Assembly (NCBI RefSeq): GCF_905171765.1
Contig: NC_053392.1
Span: 403,483,399-403,547,398, forward strand
Length of the DNA stretch: 64,000 bases
Origin: Bufo bufo
Taxonomy: Eukaryota > Chordata > Amphibia > Anura > Bufonidae
Reading direction: 5' to 3'
Position numbers and translations under genes: made by a program. The notes beneath the pieces were generated by a model, which saw nothing but the letters and a program-made list of their open reading frames with translations, did no database searches and had not been told where the DNA came from. Positions 31,717 through 43,663 of this stretch are shown here, in pieces (position 1 is the stretch's first letter; every line of letters begins with the position of its first letter).

Positions 31717-34700
31717 CTATTCTGCACAAGGTACAGACAAGTCCTGAGGGATCCAAGCCTGGTTAGTTTTAATGAACGTGAGCTTGTCCACGTTGGCTGT
31801 GGACAGGCGGCTGCGTCTGTCTGTAATGACGCCTCCTGCCGTGCTAAATACATGTTCAGAGAGTACACTGGCTGCAGGGCAGGCCAGCACCTCCAAGGCA
31901 TACAGGGCAAGCTCTGGCCATATGGACAATTTGGAGACCCAGAAGTTGAATGGGGCAGAACCATCAGTCAGTACGTGTAGGCGTGTGCACAGGTACTGTT
32001 CCACCATGTTGTTCAAATGCTGCCTCCTGCTAACACGTTTCATATCAGCAGTTGGGGCCGGTTGTTGAGGCGAGGTGACAAAGCTTTTCCACATGTCGGC
32101 CATGCTAACCCTGCCTTCTTAGGTGCTGGCGCTGACACAACTCGATGCCAACCTCTTCCTCCTCCCCTGCCTTCGCCTTGTGCTTCCACTTGTCCCCCGG
32201 CGTCAGTCGGGAATGCTCTCAGAAGCGCGTCTACCAGCGTGCGTCTGTAGTCGCGCATCTTCCGATCACGCTCCAGTGAGGGAATTAAGGACGGCACATT
32301 GTCTTTGTAACGGGGATCCAGCAGGGTGGCCACCCAGTAGTCAGCACACGTTAAAATGTGGGCAACTCTGCTGTCGTTGCGCGGGCACTGCAGCATGTAG
32401 TCGCTCATGTGTGCCAGGTCGCCCAGAGGTAAGGACAAGCTGTTCTCTGTGGGAGGCGTATCGTCTGCGTCCTCCGTATCCCCCCAGCCACGCACCAGTG
32501 ATGGGCCCGAGCTGTGTTGGATGCCACCCCGCTGTGAACATGCTTCATCCCCATCCTCCTCATCCTCCAGTAGTGGGCCCTGGCTGGCCACATTTGTACC
32601 TGGCCTCTGCTGTTGCAAAAATCCTCTTTCTGAGCCACTTCTAAAAGACTGGCCTGAAAGTGTTAGAGATGACCACTCTTCCTCCTCCTCATCCTGGGCC
32701 ACATCCTCTTCCATCATCGCCCTAAGTGTTTTCTCAAGGAGACATAGAAGTGGTATTGTAACGCTGATAACGACGTCATTGCCACTGGCCATGTTGGTGG
32801 AGTACTCAAAACAGCTCAACAGGGCACACAGGTCTCACATGGAGGCCCAGTCATTGGTGGTGAAGTGGTGCTGTTCCGTAGTGCGATTCACCCGTGCGTG
32901 CTGCAGCTGAAACTCCACTATGGCCTGCTGCTGCTCGCACGGTCTCTCCAGCATGTGCAAGGTGGAGTTCCACCTGGTGGGCACGTCGCAAATGAGGCGG
33001 TGAGCGGGAAGGCCGAAATTACGCTGTAGAGCAGACAGCCGAGCGGCGGCAGGATGAGCATGCCGGAAGCGTGCACAGACGGCCCGCACTTTACGCAGCA
33101 GCTCTGACATGTCGGGGTAGTTGTGAATGAATTTCTGCACCACCAAATTCAGCACATGCGCCAGGCAAGGGATGTGAGTCAAAACGGCTAGTCCCAGAGC
33201 TGTGAGGCCTGTCCCCCAAACACATCAGTTTCAGAACGGCCTGCTGACGTTTACACCTGGCTGTGCTGAAGTTGGTGGTGAATGTCTGTCGCCGACCGGA
33301 TGAGGAGGTGGTAGAAGAGAAGGAGGAAGCCGAGTAGGAAGAGGAGGCAAAGAATGATGCCCTGCGATCCTTTGCGGCGGAAGGACGTGCGCCAAACAGC
33401 TCTCCGCCTGGGGCCAAGCCGCCACCACATTTACCCAGTGTGCAGTTAGGGAGATATAGCATCCCTGGCCGTGCTTACTGGTCCACGTATCTGTGGTTAG
33501 GTGGACCTTGCCACAGATGGCGTTGCGCAGTGCACACTTTATTTTATCCGATAGTTGGTTGTGCAGGGAGGGCACGGCTCCCCTGGAGAAGTAGTGGCGG
33601 CTGGGAACGATATACTGTGGGACAGCAAGCGACATGAGCTGTTTAAAGCTGTCCATCTCCACCAGCCTGAATGACAGCATTTCAAAGGCCAGTAGTTTTG
33701 AAATGCTGGCATTCAGGGCCAGGGATCGAGGGTGGCTAGGTGCGAATTTCTATCAACGGTTTGTGAGATGGAGAGCTGAGCGCTTCCGTGTGACATGGTG
33801 GAAATGCTTGGTGACGGAGGTGGTGTTGTTGGTGGCACATCCTCTGTTTGCTGGGCGGCAGGTGCTAACATTCCTCCAGAGGCAGAGGAAGAGGCCGAGG
33901 CAGCAGCAGAAGAGGGAGCAGGAGGGGCCTGAGCCCTTTCTTGGTTTTGAAGGTGCTTACTCCACTGCAGCCGTGTCTCGCATGTAGATGCATGGTCATG
34001 CAGGTTGTGCTAAGGTTCAGAACGTTAATGCCTCGCTTCAGGCTCTGATGGCACAGCGTGCAAACCACTCGGGTCTTGTCGTCAGCACATTGTGTGAAGA
34101 AGTGCCATGCCAGGGAACTCCTTGAAGCTGCCTTTGGTGTGCTCGGTCCTTGGTGACGGTGGCCAGTAGCAGGCGAACTGTTTTAGCGATGGCTGCTCTG
34201 CTTTTGCACGCTGTTCCCGCTTTTACTACGCTGTTGGCTCGGTCTCACCACTTCCTCTTCCTCCGAACTCTGAAAGTCTAGTGGCACGACCTTCATTCCA
34301 TGTGGGGTCTAGGACCTCGTCGTCCCCTGCATCGTCTTCCACCCAGTCTTCCTCCCTGACCTCCTTTTCAGTCTGCACACAGAAGAAAGACGCAGCAGTT
34401 GGCACCTGTGTTTCGTCATCATCAGAGACATGCTGAGGTGGTATTCCCATGTCCTCCTCAGGAAACATAAGTGGTTGTGCATCAGTGCATTCTATGTCTT
34501 CCACCCCTGGGGAAGGGCTAGGTGGATACCCTTGGGGAACCCTGCCAGCAGAGTCTTTAAACAGCATAAGAGACTGCTGCATGACTTGAGGCTCAGACAG
34601 GTTCCCCAATATGCACAGGAGTGATGTGACAGACTGATGGGCATGGGTTTCAGGCGCCACCTGTGCGCTTTCTGCAGAAGACTAGGTGGGAGATAATGTG

Positions 34701-34922
34701 AACGTGCTGGATCCACTGTCGGCCACCCAATTGACTAGGGCCTGTACTTGATCAGGCCTTACCATCCTTAGAACAGCATTAGGCCCGACCAAATATCGCT
34801 GTAGATTCTGGCGGCTACTGAGACCTGAGGTAGTAGCCACGTCCTCTACCTGCACCAGAGTCTCCACCAACACCACCACCACCACGACCATGACTGCGTC
34901 CCTTATTAGATGCTTGCCTCAT
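31717..34922 (-). pseudogene. hAT transposase of element B, multiple breaks
   Basis: The start ATG is at 34922-34920, equivalent to that of copy C. A CAG-to-TAG stop lies at about 34684-34682. Further breaks include a shift near 34280-34250, loss of the Glu/Arg-rich segment near 33760, a deletion of the region around the second catalytic Asp (the frame jumps from the LMCLGDR block to THIPCLAHV near 33190), and stops near 32835 and 32115. Recognisable blocks remain: CTLCHQSL (BED), TTDTWTS, TRWNSTL, LLDPRYK and LSEHVFSTAGG, where Arg in SERVFS is His. It cannot make a functional enzyme. Confidence 0.9.
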
Positions 34923-35049
34923 AGTTAGCGTTCACAAAGCAAAGTAAAAAGTGGTTAAGTCAGTTAAAAATAATTAACCGCCAAAAAAAAAAACTGATGT
35001 AGGGTATTGCACTCAAATTTTTTTTTTTAACTCTAAATGACAGCGGTAT

Positions 35050-35893
35050 TTTCGCCGCGCATGCTGGTTGCAACTTGTTTTTATGCATGTGCGTGCGCTT
35101 TCCCTTTTAGGATGTTTCCTTTCCCTGCTTTGGTGTGCACGGGGTTAAGGTGTGCTTGGTAGGTGTGGTGGGTATGACCTCAGGCCTCCTATATGTTGGT
35201 GTGGTGGAGCCTGAGTGTCTGTTTGGTTGTTTGTCAGCTTGGTATGGAGCTCTGCTCCTGGGCTGAATGATACTGTCTGTGTGAGCTATCCTTATTTGTT
35301 ACTTTGTATATCTTGCTTTGTCTGTTGTCCCCTCCGGTGTGTTTCTGTTATTCGTCCCCCCACCTGGTGTATGTAGTTATGGTGCGGGTTTTGCTTGGAG
35401 GTTTGATTGTTGTATGAGGCTCTGGATAATGTCACGGATGTTGTAGGGGAGAACACCAAAGGACAACAGGAAGGATGGGAAAAGACTCTAGGCCTCACCA
35501 CTATGGAAGGAAAAGGGTCACCACCTATAAAACCCTGCTCCTGGCCCTAACTACATACACCAGGTGGGGGAAGGAATGACAGAAACACACCGGAGAGGAC
35601 AACAGACAAAGCAAGATATACAAAGTAACAAATAAGGATAGCTCACACAGACAGTATCATTCAGCCCAGGAGCAGAGCTCCATACCAAGCTGACAAACAA
35701 CCAAACAGACACTCAGGCTCCACCACACCAACATATACTGTAGGAGGCCTGAGGTCATACCCACCACACTAACAAGCACACCTTAACCCTGTGCACATCA
35801 AAGCAGGGAAAGGAAACATCCTAAAAAAGGGAAAGCGCACACACATGCATATAAACAAGTTGCCACCGGCAACCAGCATGCGCGGCGAAAATG
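35050..35893. repeat. Large fold-back element (about 320-bp arms) in the leader array of element B
   Basis: The left arm (about 35053-35362) and right arm (about 35570-35890) are inverted copies with a few small indels. Landmarks are CGCCGCGCATGCTGGTTGC versus GCAACCAGCATGCGCGGCG, and CAGACAGTATCATTCAGCCC versus its complement. The loop is about 200 bp. The outermost bases (ATTTTCGCC with GGCGAAAAT) may be the TIRs. It interrupts the repeat unit containing GACAGCGGTATTT. No gene. Confidence 0.88.
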
Positions 35894-36610
35894 TCGCAGC
35901 ACACACAGAGGCCGTGACACTTATGCACGTCTAATCCCAGATGTGCACTATATGAAACAGATGTATTTTTTTCACCCCAGTAAGCACAAAGCCGTATTTG
36001 TGGCCTAAATGTGACACTCACTTATGCATGTCTAATCCCAGATGTTCACTTTATCAGAGGGTTTTTTCACCCCAGTAAGCAAAAAGCTGTATTTCTGGCA
36101 TTAATGTGACACTCACTTATGCACGTCTAATCCCAGATGTACAGTATATCAGAGGGTTTTTTCACCCCAGTAAGCACAAAGTTGTATTTGTGGCCTAAAT
36201 GTGACACTCACTTATGCACGTCTAATCCCAGATGTGCAGTATATTAGAGGGTTTTTTCACCCCAGTAAGCACAAAGCCGTATTTGTGGCCTAAATGTGAC
36301 ACTCACTTATGCACGTCTAATCCCAGATGTTCACTTTATCAGAGGGTTTTTACACCCCAGTAAGCACAAGGCCGTATTTCTGGCCTAAATGTGACACTCA
36401 CTTATGCACGTCTATTCCTAGATGTGCAGTATATCAGAGGGTCTTTAAAATCCCAGTAACCAAAAAGCTGTATTTCTGGCCAAAATGTTACACTCAGTTA
36501 TGCACGTCTAATCCCAGATGTGCACTATATGAAACAGATGTTTTTTTTCACCCCAGTAACCAAAAAGCTGTATTTCTGGCCTAAATGTGACAATCACTTA
36601 TGCACGTCTT
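35894..36610. repeat. Leader tandem array of element B, about 95-bp units
   Basis: The motif TTATGCACGTCTAATCCCAG recurs near 35931, 36022, 36117, 36212, 36307, 36402, 36498 and 36598, mostly 95 bp apart. Inverse complements of the same motif make up the array of element C (51590-52790), consistent with the opposite orientation of the two elements. Confidence 0.93.
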
Positions 36611-36643
36611 TACAGTTCGAGTTTGTTCAACTCTAATGCTGAT

Positions 36644-37680
36644 TTGTTTTCGTAGTGACAGCCTCGTTATCATTATTTGGAAGAGAGATGAATACTGGCT
36701 TTCCACAATGTTAGACCCTTGCTACAAGTCCAAAATCGGGCCTTTTTTTACACCTTCTGAGAGGGATAAAAAAACTAAACTACTATCGAGACATCCTTAA
36801 TAGTCAGTTGGTCGCTGCCTATGTGCCCCATCGTCCATCCTCACGAAGGTCTAACCAGGGGGACTCTCTGAACTCACATTCCACTGCCATGACTGCTGGA
36901 GGGGGGGGGGGAGCAGGAGAAGCACCAGCTCCATCCGAAGCGCATTGAGTGTTGAGTCTCTGATGAGCACTTTTCTTCACCCATCTACTGAAAAAAAACA
37001 CCCAGCAGCAGCAGGACATGGATCAGAACCTGAACCAGCAGGTGGTGGCATACTTGGACTGCACCCTGTAAACCCAGATTGAAGATCCCCTGGACTACTG
37101 GGCAGCCAAACTTGAATTGTGGTCGCAACTGGTCAGCCAGTCTTTCCTGCTCGGCCAGTAGTTTGGCATACAGTAATTACTCCAAAGAGAACTCTCCTTT
37201 CAACACAAAATGTTGAGACTAACCTTTATCAAGATGAATCAGGCGTGTATCAACCTGAATTTCCAGACACCGATGCCTGATGCAACAGACTAGATAATTC
37301 TGGCAGTAATGATTTGACTTTAGTGTGCTGCCACAATGGAATATTGTGACAAATGGCCCATTACTTCTGACCACATGCTGCTGCCATCTGCTCCTACTGT
37401 GATTTGCCACCATCTTGCACTGTTACTTCCACTGCTGTTGAGCCCCCCGCGTTGCCACCCTCACCATACTGTACCAGCGCCACTATTTTGACTCTTCAGG
37501 CTGTTACCATCTTTACTCCTCTGTTCTAGGTCCACTATTATGACTCTTCATGCTGTTTCCACCCTCTCCAGTCCGTTACAGGGACACTAGTGACCCTGTT
37601 TAGCTGTGTTGACATCACTGTTTATTTTTCCGCTCTTCTTATTCATGAGAACAGAAACAAGGTCCCGTTCGAGTGTTCAT
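36644..37680 (+). pseudogene. Old hAT copy, 3' third
   Basis: Continues 31213. A frame reads DEYWLSTMLDPCYK (equivalent to the DYWVATLLDPRYK block) near 36690-36740, and later YWAAKLE near 37097 and LTFIKMNQA near 37220, which is the hAT C-terminus. From 37270 on there is a 3' UTR-like stretch with GCCACTATTTTGACTCTTC repeats (37480-37560). Many stops. Confidence 0.7.
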
Positions 37681-38715
37681 AAGGCCTCTATCACACGGTC
37701 AGTGTTTTGTATCAGGATTTGATCATGATTTAGAAACTGTAAGGGATCGCCTCTTATTCGGGGGTCATTCTCACAGATACAACTTTAGGACACCAGGTTT
37801 CAGGTCCAAACAGTGCATTTATTTTACACTCCAACCAATATAGGTCATCATGAAGTCGCAGCTTCACCTAACACATGTGACATCCACATAAAATAACAAA
37901 CACTTGCCCGGCTAGGCTCTAACTAACACAGAGTTTCCTGACTCACCTAGGTCACAGGTCACACCCTGTGAACTCGTGCGGCTTTGTCAGCCAATGTCCC
38001 ACAGCCTCCTGGCTGAGAGCACAGTATGCCCACTGTCTCTAGTTCACTGTTTCTTGTGGGGGATTGGGGCTCAGTAGTCCCCCCAACTTCAGGCTATCTC
38101 CCAGCCTCGTGGTCCCTCAGCCTTGCCCAGCTGAGACCACACAGACAGAGCCTTCCAAGGCCTCTGCTGCACACAGACTCTCCAGAGTGAGCCACACCCA
38201 AGATCCAGTAGCAGGATTAAATAGGATCCCTGGACATGAGCATGCCTCAAGTCCCGGACTGGAACCTGGGGAAACAACACCTCAATGTTCACATTGCCAC
38301 AAAACCAAAAGCAGGCGTGGGTCCAAAATACAGAAGACATGCAAATATTCCCATCACATGTTATGTCAGTTTTGGACCAACTTCTGCTTTTACCTTACCA
38401 ATAATTATCAAATGCTGACCAAATATTGACGGTTTGAATGCGGATGCTCAAGATAGGATCTGCTTTACATGGTTTAGTCTATGCTGATAAATTAGGCCTG
38501 AAGCTAACATTTACCTAAAAGACTGTGTTCAAACTTCTGTTAATTGGTCAGTTATTTCCATCACTTATTGTGAGCCAAATTCAGGAGCCAAGCCTATTCT
38601 TAGATTACATATCATGAATACATCTGTATCTGTTCTATGGTTTTGACCCACACCTACTTTGGGCTGACAATAACTGATGAGAATGACAAATAAGTCAAGT
38701 GTGAACTAAGCCTAA
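37681..38715. mobile_element. Probable palindromic MITE carrying an LTR-like insertion
   Basis: AGGCCTCTATCACACGGTCAG at 37681 and the inverted-type AAGTGTGAACTAAGCCT near 38699-38715 look like ends of one element. Inside, TGTAAGGGATCGCC to AGAAGACA (about 37739-38341) resembles an LTR, with TTTATTTTACACTCC near 37818 and a GC-rich body. No matching TSD was found, so this reading is tentative. No gene. Confidence 0.35.
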
Positions 38716-39300
38716 TAGTGACACACAGTCATTCTACAGCTAACAGAAGGGATTCCAATGCATGTATTTGTACTGCCACAGCATGGATTAAAATAACCTT
38801 TTTTTCTCCATTATATAATTGGCCCTGCCTCTATGTCCTTATTTTGTTCCGCTAAATAGTCTCTGGGACACAGCTCTTGTAGGTGCGTGCAACATTTTAA
38901 TTTTTTATTTTTGTAATATTGAATCAGTGGGGTCCCACCGCTGGGACCCCCACTGATAATGAGAACTGAAGCTCCATAACCCCTTCAGCCCCCTGAAATG
39001 AACGGAACAGCTGGTCACACATGCACATGGTCGCTCCATTTATTTCTATGGGAGTTCCGGAGATAGTTGAACGCTGTATTTGGCTATCTCCGGAAATCGT
39101 ATAGAAATGAAAGGAGCGATCACACGCATGCCAAATCTGCCACTCCATTCATTTCAAAGCGGCTGCAGGGGATACCTGTGATCAATGGTGGTCCCAGCAG
39201 TAGGATCCCAACTGATCTAATAGTTATCCCCTATCCTATGGATAGATGATAATTTAATGTAACCTGAATACCCTCTAAAGTGCAATTTTTCAGGATATCA
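38716..39300. repeat. Palindromic MITE-like repeat (about 38920-39245); rest unassigned
   Basis: Contains nested inverted repeats, for example CAGTGGGGTCCCACCGCTGGG against CCCCCACTG, and TTCCGGAGATAG against CTATCTCCGGAA. AT-rich flanks show nothing further. Confidence 0.5.
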
Positions 39301-40507
39301 GTACATCTGTTGCACACCCAAATAAGGAGGGAGGGGGGGTCATACTAATAAGGGGGTAGATAGTGTAGATAGAGAGTGGAATATAGGAGGGGACAGTGGT
39401 GATTTAGTGGGGGCTGGGGTTAGTGAGAAAAATAGGGAGAAGACTGGGTAGAACTATACACCGATAAAAAATAGAACTGCTGGCAACAAGAACCTGTCAC
39501 ATACAAACATCAACCAAGGTAACCCAAAAATCCCAGATATTCACTTTATAGGTAATAGTAATTTAAAATGTATTTTCACAAATGCCAGAAGTCTAGCAAG
39601 CAAAATGGGGGAGCTGGAGACTATGATACTAGGGGAACACATAGATGTAGTTGGTGTGGCTAAGACATGGTTGGACTCTTCGCATGACTGGGCTGCTAAT
39701 ATTAAGGGTGTTACACTATTTAGGAAAGATAGGGTCAATAGAAAAGGCAGTGGCGTGTGCCTGTATGTGAGGAGTGATCTGAACATAAGTGTGAAAGAGG
39801 CAGTTGTGTGTGAGGATGGTGAGGATGTAGAAACCATATGGGTGTAATGTCAAAGTGATATAAGCACTTGGTACTTGGTGTAATCTATAGACCCCGTAAC
39901 ATCACAGATGAGAGAGAAGTTCAACTGTATAACCAAATAGAGCCGGCTGCACAGGCTGGTACAGTGGTCATAATGGGAGATTTTAACTTCCCAGACATTG
40001 ACTGGTTCTGTCTCAACTGCAAAAGGGAGAAGATTCCTCAACTTGTTGCAGGATCGCTTTATGGGCCAGTTTGTTAAAGATCACACTAGGGGCAATTCTC
40101 TGTTGGATTGTTATTTTCTAATGATGCAGAGCTTGTTGGGAATGTTACTGTTTGTGAAGCACTAGATAATAGTGACCACAATATAATTATATTGCCCCTG
40201 AACTATAAGAAGAAAACTTTGGCTGGTAGAGCAAAAACATTGAATTTTAAAAAGGCTAAATTCCAGGGTTGAGGGCAGCATTTCAGGGCATAGACTGGGA
40301 GCAGCTACTATCACATAATAATACGGAGGATAAACGGGATAGCTTTAAATCCATGAGTAATTGCACTAAAAAATAAAAGACAAAAAAGGGCATTTAAAAA
40401 ATACAAATCTGAGGGGTCAGCTGTAGACTTTGAAGTTTACAAAGGGGTTAATAAAATCTGTAAAAAAAGAGATAAAATCTGCAAGAATACAAAACAAGCA
40501 CAAAATT
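39300..40507 (+). pseudogene. CR1-type LINE fragment (APE endonuclease domain)
   Basis: Plus-strand frames read TNARSLASKM, KTWLDSS, GSGVCLYVRSDL (39605-39847), then VIYRPRN and IMGDFNFPDIDW (39868-40077), then SLLDC and SDHNIII type blocks (to about 40200). These are successive motifs of the apurinic-like endonuclease of CR1/L2 LINEs, which nicks the target before reverse transcription. Frames shift near 39845 and 40070. Sequence up to 40507 fits the linker before RT, but no RT follows, so the copy is cut off. Confidence 0.85.
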
Positions 40508-40838
40508 CTTTAACACCTTCCAGACATGTGACGTACTATTATGTCATGGACTTCCCACATTTTGACGTAATAGTATGTCATGGTGATCGGACCGGCACTG
40601 GAGCGTTGCACGCCTGAACACTGTAGGGGTACAGAAGTTCCTGATAGCCCATCGAGTCCCTGCGCTGCTTTGGCGGTGACCCGGTGGGTGACAAGGCAGC
40701 CGGATGCCATGTAGAGGCTGCCCAATGCCTTGCACTTCATCGGGACATGCTTTCTACGGGTGCTAAGGAGATCCAGCCTCAAGCTGGGTCTCCTAGGCAA
40801 CCTGTTAGTGTATTACACTGTGTAATTATCACTGCCTG
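40508..40838. mobile_element. Possible TTAA-type MITE remnant
   Basis: Starts at a TTAA (40510-40513) followed by an inverted pair, GACGTACTATTATGTCATGG and CCATGACATACTATTACGTC (complement at about 40564-40584). This resembles non-autonomous TTAA-flanked amphibian repeats. The right end is not identified. Confidence 0.35.
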
Positions 40839-41829
40839 CCTGTAAGAGATCTGAGAAGATCAGATAGACTTGCAGCACATGAGTCTATCTGACAGTTCTT
40901 TCTGTGTTTCGTTTCTGTTTGTTGTGGGCAGGATCCCACCTCCCCACAGGTTTGGCTATATTTTAATCTGCCTCTTACTGCTGACTTTGCGGTTGATATT
41001 TTTCTTCTGGAGTTCTATACTGGTTGTTTGTGGATCCTCTACTTCCCGCTCGTCTCAAGCTGAGTCCTCCTGTTTTCTCCTTTGTGCATGTGTTGCTGCT
41101 AGGTCTCAGGGAGACGCTAGTCCCTTCACTGTGGAAGTCAGGGTTTGCTACAGTGTCAGCAGGGCTTAGGTTCCTGTGTATGGGTTTGTTCACCATCAGG
41201 ACTTGCTCATACTGTCTGTCATCAGTCAGGGAGAGGCTCAGGAATTGTTAGGAGGTTACCATTCCCTCCTTCCTAGTTTTGGGGCCTAGTCTGTTTACCT
41301 GTTGCTGTTTGTTTACTTGGTATTCCTCTTATCCCCACTTGTCGTGACATTATCAACCACCACTACCGTCATAATTTTCCTTGCTTTGTGAAGATATGGA
41401 TACTGTTAATGCACTGGTGGATCGCATGCAGGGATTGTCTTTGGAGGTAGCTGACCTCCGTAATTCAGTTGCACAGTTTTAAAATTCTCAGGCGTTTGGT
41501 ACCGTCAGTGGGGACCAGGGCAGCCTTGAATCTAAAGTTGCCCTCCCAGATAGGTTTTCTGGGGGGAGTGATAATTTTGTTCAGTTCAGAGAATCTTGTA
41601 AACTGTATTTTTGACTGCGTCCGCTCTCCTCTGGGGACAAGAGTCAAAGAGTGGGGATTATTATTTTAGCCTTTTCTCTGCTGATCGGTGCATGAATTTT
41701 TCAGAGCCCTGGGCCTTATTTTCGATGACCCAGACCGGGTTTCTCTGGCCGAATCTAAGCTGCATAGTTTGAGTCAGGGAGAATGTTCTGCAGAGTCATA
41801 TTGCTCTGAATTTAGGAGAGTGTAATAAC
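40839..41829 (+). pseudogene. Ty3/gypsy LTR followed by gag start
   Basis: A pyrimidine-rich stretch (about 40839-41350) looks like an LTR plus primer-binding region. An ATG at 41396 opens a gag frame reading MDTVNALVDRM and, after a TAA at 41480-41482, LPDRFSGG and LRPLSSGD. The latter are characteristic of vertebrate gypsy capsid N-termini. More stops follow. The gene is cut at 41830 by an AT-rich MITE. It shares orientation with the gypsy RT fragment at 50780-57295, but continuity with it cannot be shown. Confidence 0.6.
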
Positions 41830-42735
41830 TAGTGATGAGCGGGAGGTGCCATATTCGATTTCGCGATATTTCGCGAATATTCGATTGAATATTCGTCGAA
41901 ATCGAATATTCGTCATTATTCTATTTATCGCGATTAATATGCAATTTAATTGTTCGCGGATTGCAATTTTTAACTGTATAAGGCAACTTTTCTATTGGTT
42001 GGCTATAGGTGTATTTTACGAATATTCGCTATATTGCTATATTCTTATTTTAGAATATGACGAATATTCTAAAAAACGAAGTTATAGCAATATAGAGAAT
42101 ATTCGTAAAATATACATATAGACTGCAATTTTGCTAATATAGAGCTATAATCTTTTTCCTATAGTCAAATTTTTTTTGTCTCTTCTGAACTTCAGATTTG
42201 GAAAAAATTTACACTATTAAAAAAAATACTATAGCACCATATTAGCTAAATTGCAGTCTATATGTGTATTTTACGAATATTCGTTATATTGCTATATATT
42301 CTTGTTTTAGAATATGACGAATATTCAAAAAAAAGAAGTTATAGCAATATAGCGAATATATTCGTTATTTAGAATATTCGTATTTTTTTTTCAATCTATA
42401 CTGTTATTGCACTTTGGCATACTCCTCCCCGACAAGCTTCCCCATCACCATGGGAGCGCCTGTGGGTTAGAATATACCATCAGATCTGAGTTTTCACGAT
42501 CTCAGGAAAACTCAGATCCGATGGTATATTCTAACCCACAAGCGTTCCCATGGTGACGGGGACACTTGTCGGGCAGGAGTATGCCAAAGTTGATAAACAG
42601 TACACATAAAAAAAAAATAAGAAGAAGAATATTCTAAACAACGAATATATTCCCTATATTGCTATATATTCTTTTTTTTTTATATTCGTAGATATTCCAA
42701 TAAGAAGAATATATAGCAATATTCAGCCGATCTCT
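41830..42735. mobile_element. AT-rich hAT MITE with long internal palindrome (right end uncertain)
   Basis: The left end TAGTGATGAGCGGGA matches 20458 and 55615. The interior has GAATATTCG motifs. A near-perfect palindrome lies at about 42414-42591, with arms about 80 bp (TTGGCATACTCCT, GGTTAGAATATACCATCAG and complements) and a loop of about 14 bp. The right terminus may be near CGATCTCTA at 42735, but no matching TSD for GTAATAAC was found. Confidence 0.6.
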
Positions 42736-42918
42736 AATAGTTTGATAAATGAAAATGTGGCTAGACGGGCTTAGACTATTACTTCGGTCAGGCAGGCCAA
42801 GCAGGAATAAGCACCAGTACGGCAACGGCCAGATGCAATAATCGAAATCGGGATTTTGATTTTTTTTTTTTATAATATTCAATTTATTATATTCGTTTAT
42901 AGTTTATATTTTTTAGTT

Positions 42919-43293
42919 ACTTCAGACACTTACGCCACTTGCACACGACCGTATGCCCTTTGAGACATGCGGTCCATGAGCATACCATATGTCCCGAAGC
43001 GGCATACATGGGAGTGCGCAGCATTATAGGTTACTATGCCAATAATGAATATTAACTATAGGTTACTGTTGATGCTGTGCGCATCGGCCACCCGCGGGAC
43101 GATTGTCCTGCACTCATATGAACACAGGACTATAGTCCCACGCGTGGACAATGCGGAGAGTATCATAGTAACCTCTGCTGCTGTGTGCTCCCATGTGCAC
43201 GATGTATGCCGCTCCGGGACATATGGCATGCTTATGGACCGTATGTCTCGAAGAGCATACGGTCGTGTGAAAAGTGTCGTAAGTGTCTAAAGT
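42919..43293. mobile_element. Fold-back MITE, about 375 bp
   Basis: Inverted arms of about 75 bp: ACTTCAGACACTTACG with CGTAAGTGTCTAAAGT, and CACACGACCGTATG with CATACGGTCGTGTG. The inner part is also partly inverted (GGACTATAGTCC near 43128-43139). No ORF of note. Confidence 0.75.
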
Positions 43294-43450
43294 AGCAAAA
43301 AAATATAAACTACCCCAAAAAATAACATTAAACTGTATCTGAACTATCTCTAATCCAAAAAACACTATAATGACCATAAACATGTGTAACTTTTTTGGAT
43401 TTTAAAGTAAATCTGAAGTGTTTATACACCTACTCCACACAATGCACTAA

Positions 43451-43663
43451 TTGTCTGCTAAACTAAATTGCATTAATATTTTATTTTATTTTAAGCATAC
43501 AGTAATCTATAAATGCCATAAACAAATGGCCAAGTTCCAGAAAGATCAATTGGCTCTCCATAAGCTGCTGCGGCGGGTTTCGAAGAAGGTTCGGAAGATG
43601 GATAAGAGGAACTGTCAAATAATGAAGGATATAGTGGATTTCCATGACAAACTAACAAAGTAG
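43451..43663 (+). other. Short open frame, lysine/arginine-rich, unrecognised
   Basis: Seventy codons; the second half reads MAKFQKDQLAL, RRVSKKVRKMDKRN and FHDKLTK, helical and basic with coiled-coil character. It could be a last exon of a transposon accessory (Myb-like) protein, because a T-rich tract ending AAG precedes it and AATAAA-like sequence is nearby. No domain is identifiable, and I assign no function. Confidence 0.2.

Larger units (their letters stand above)
31214..36635 (-). mobile_element. hAT element B, 5,422 bp, defective
   Basis: Termini TAGAGTTGAGCGGAC (left) and GTTTGTTCAACTCTA (right); TSD ATGCTGAG at 31206-31213 versus ATGCTGAT at 36636-36643 (7 of 8). The gene is on the minus strand (34922-31717) and broken. 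A 95-bp leader array (about 35894-36610) runs almost directly into the 5' terminus, leaving out the promoter region present in A, C and D. A fold-back element sits in the leader. It inserted into the older hAT copy. Confidence 0.92.
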
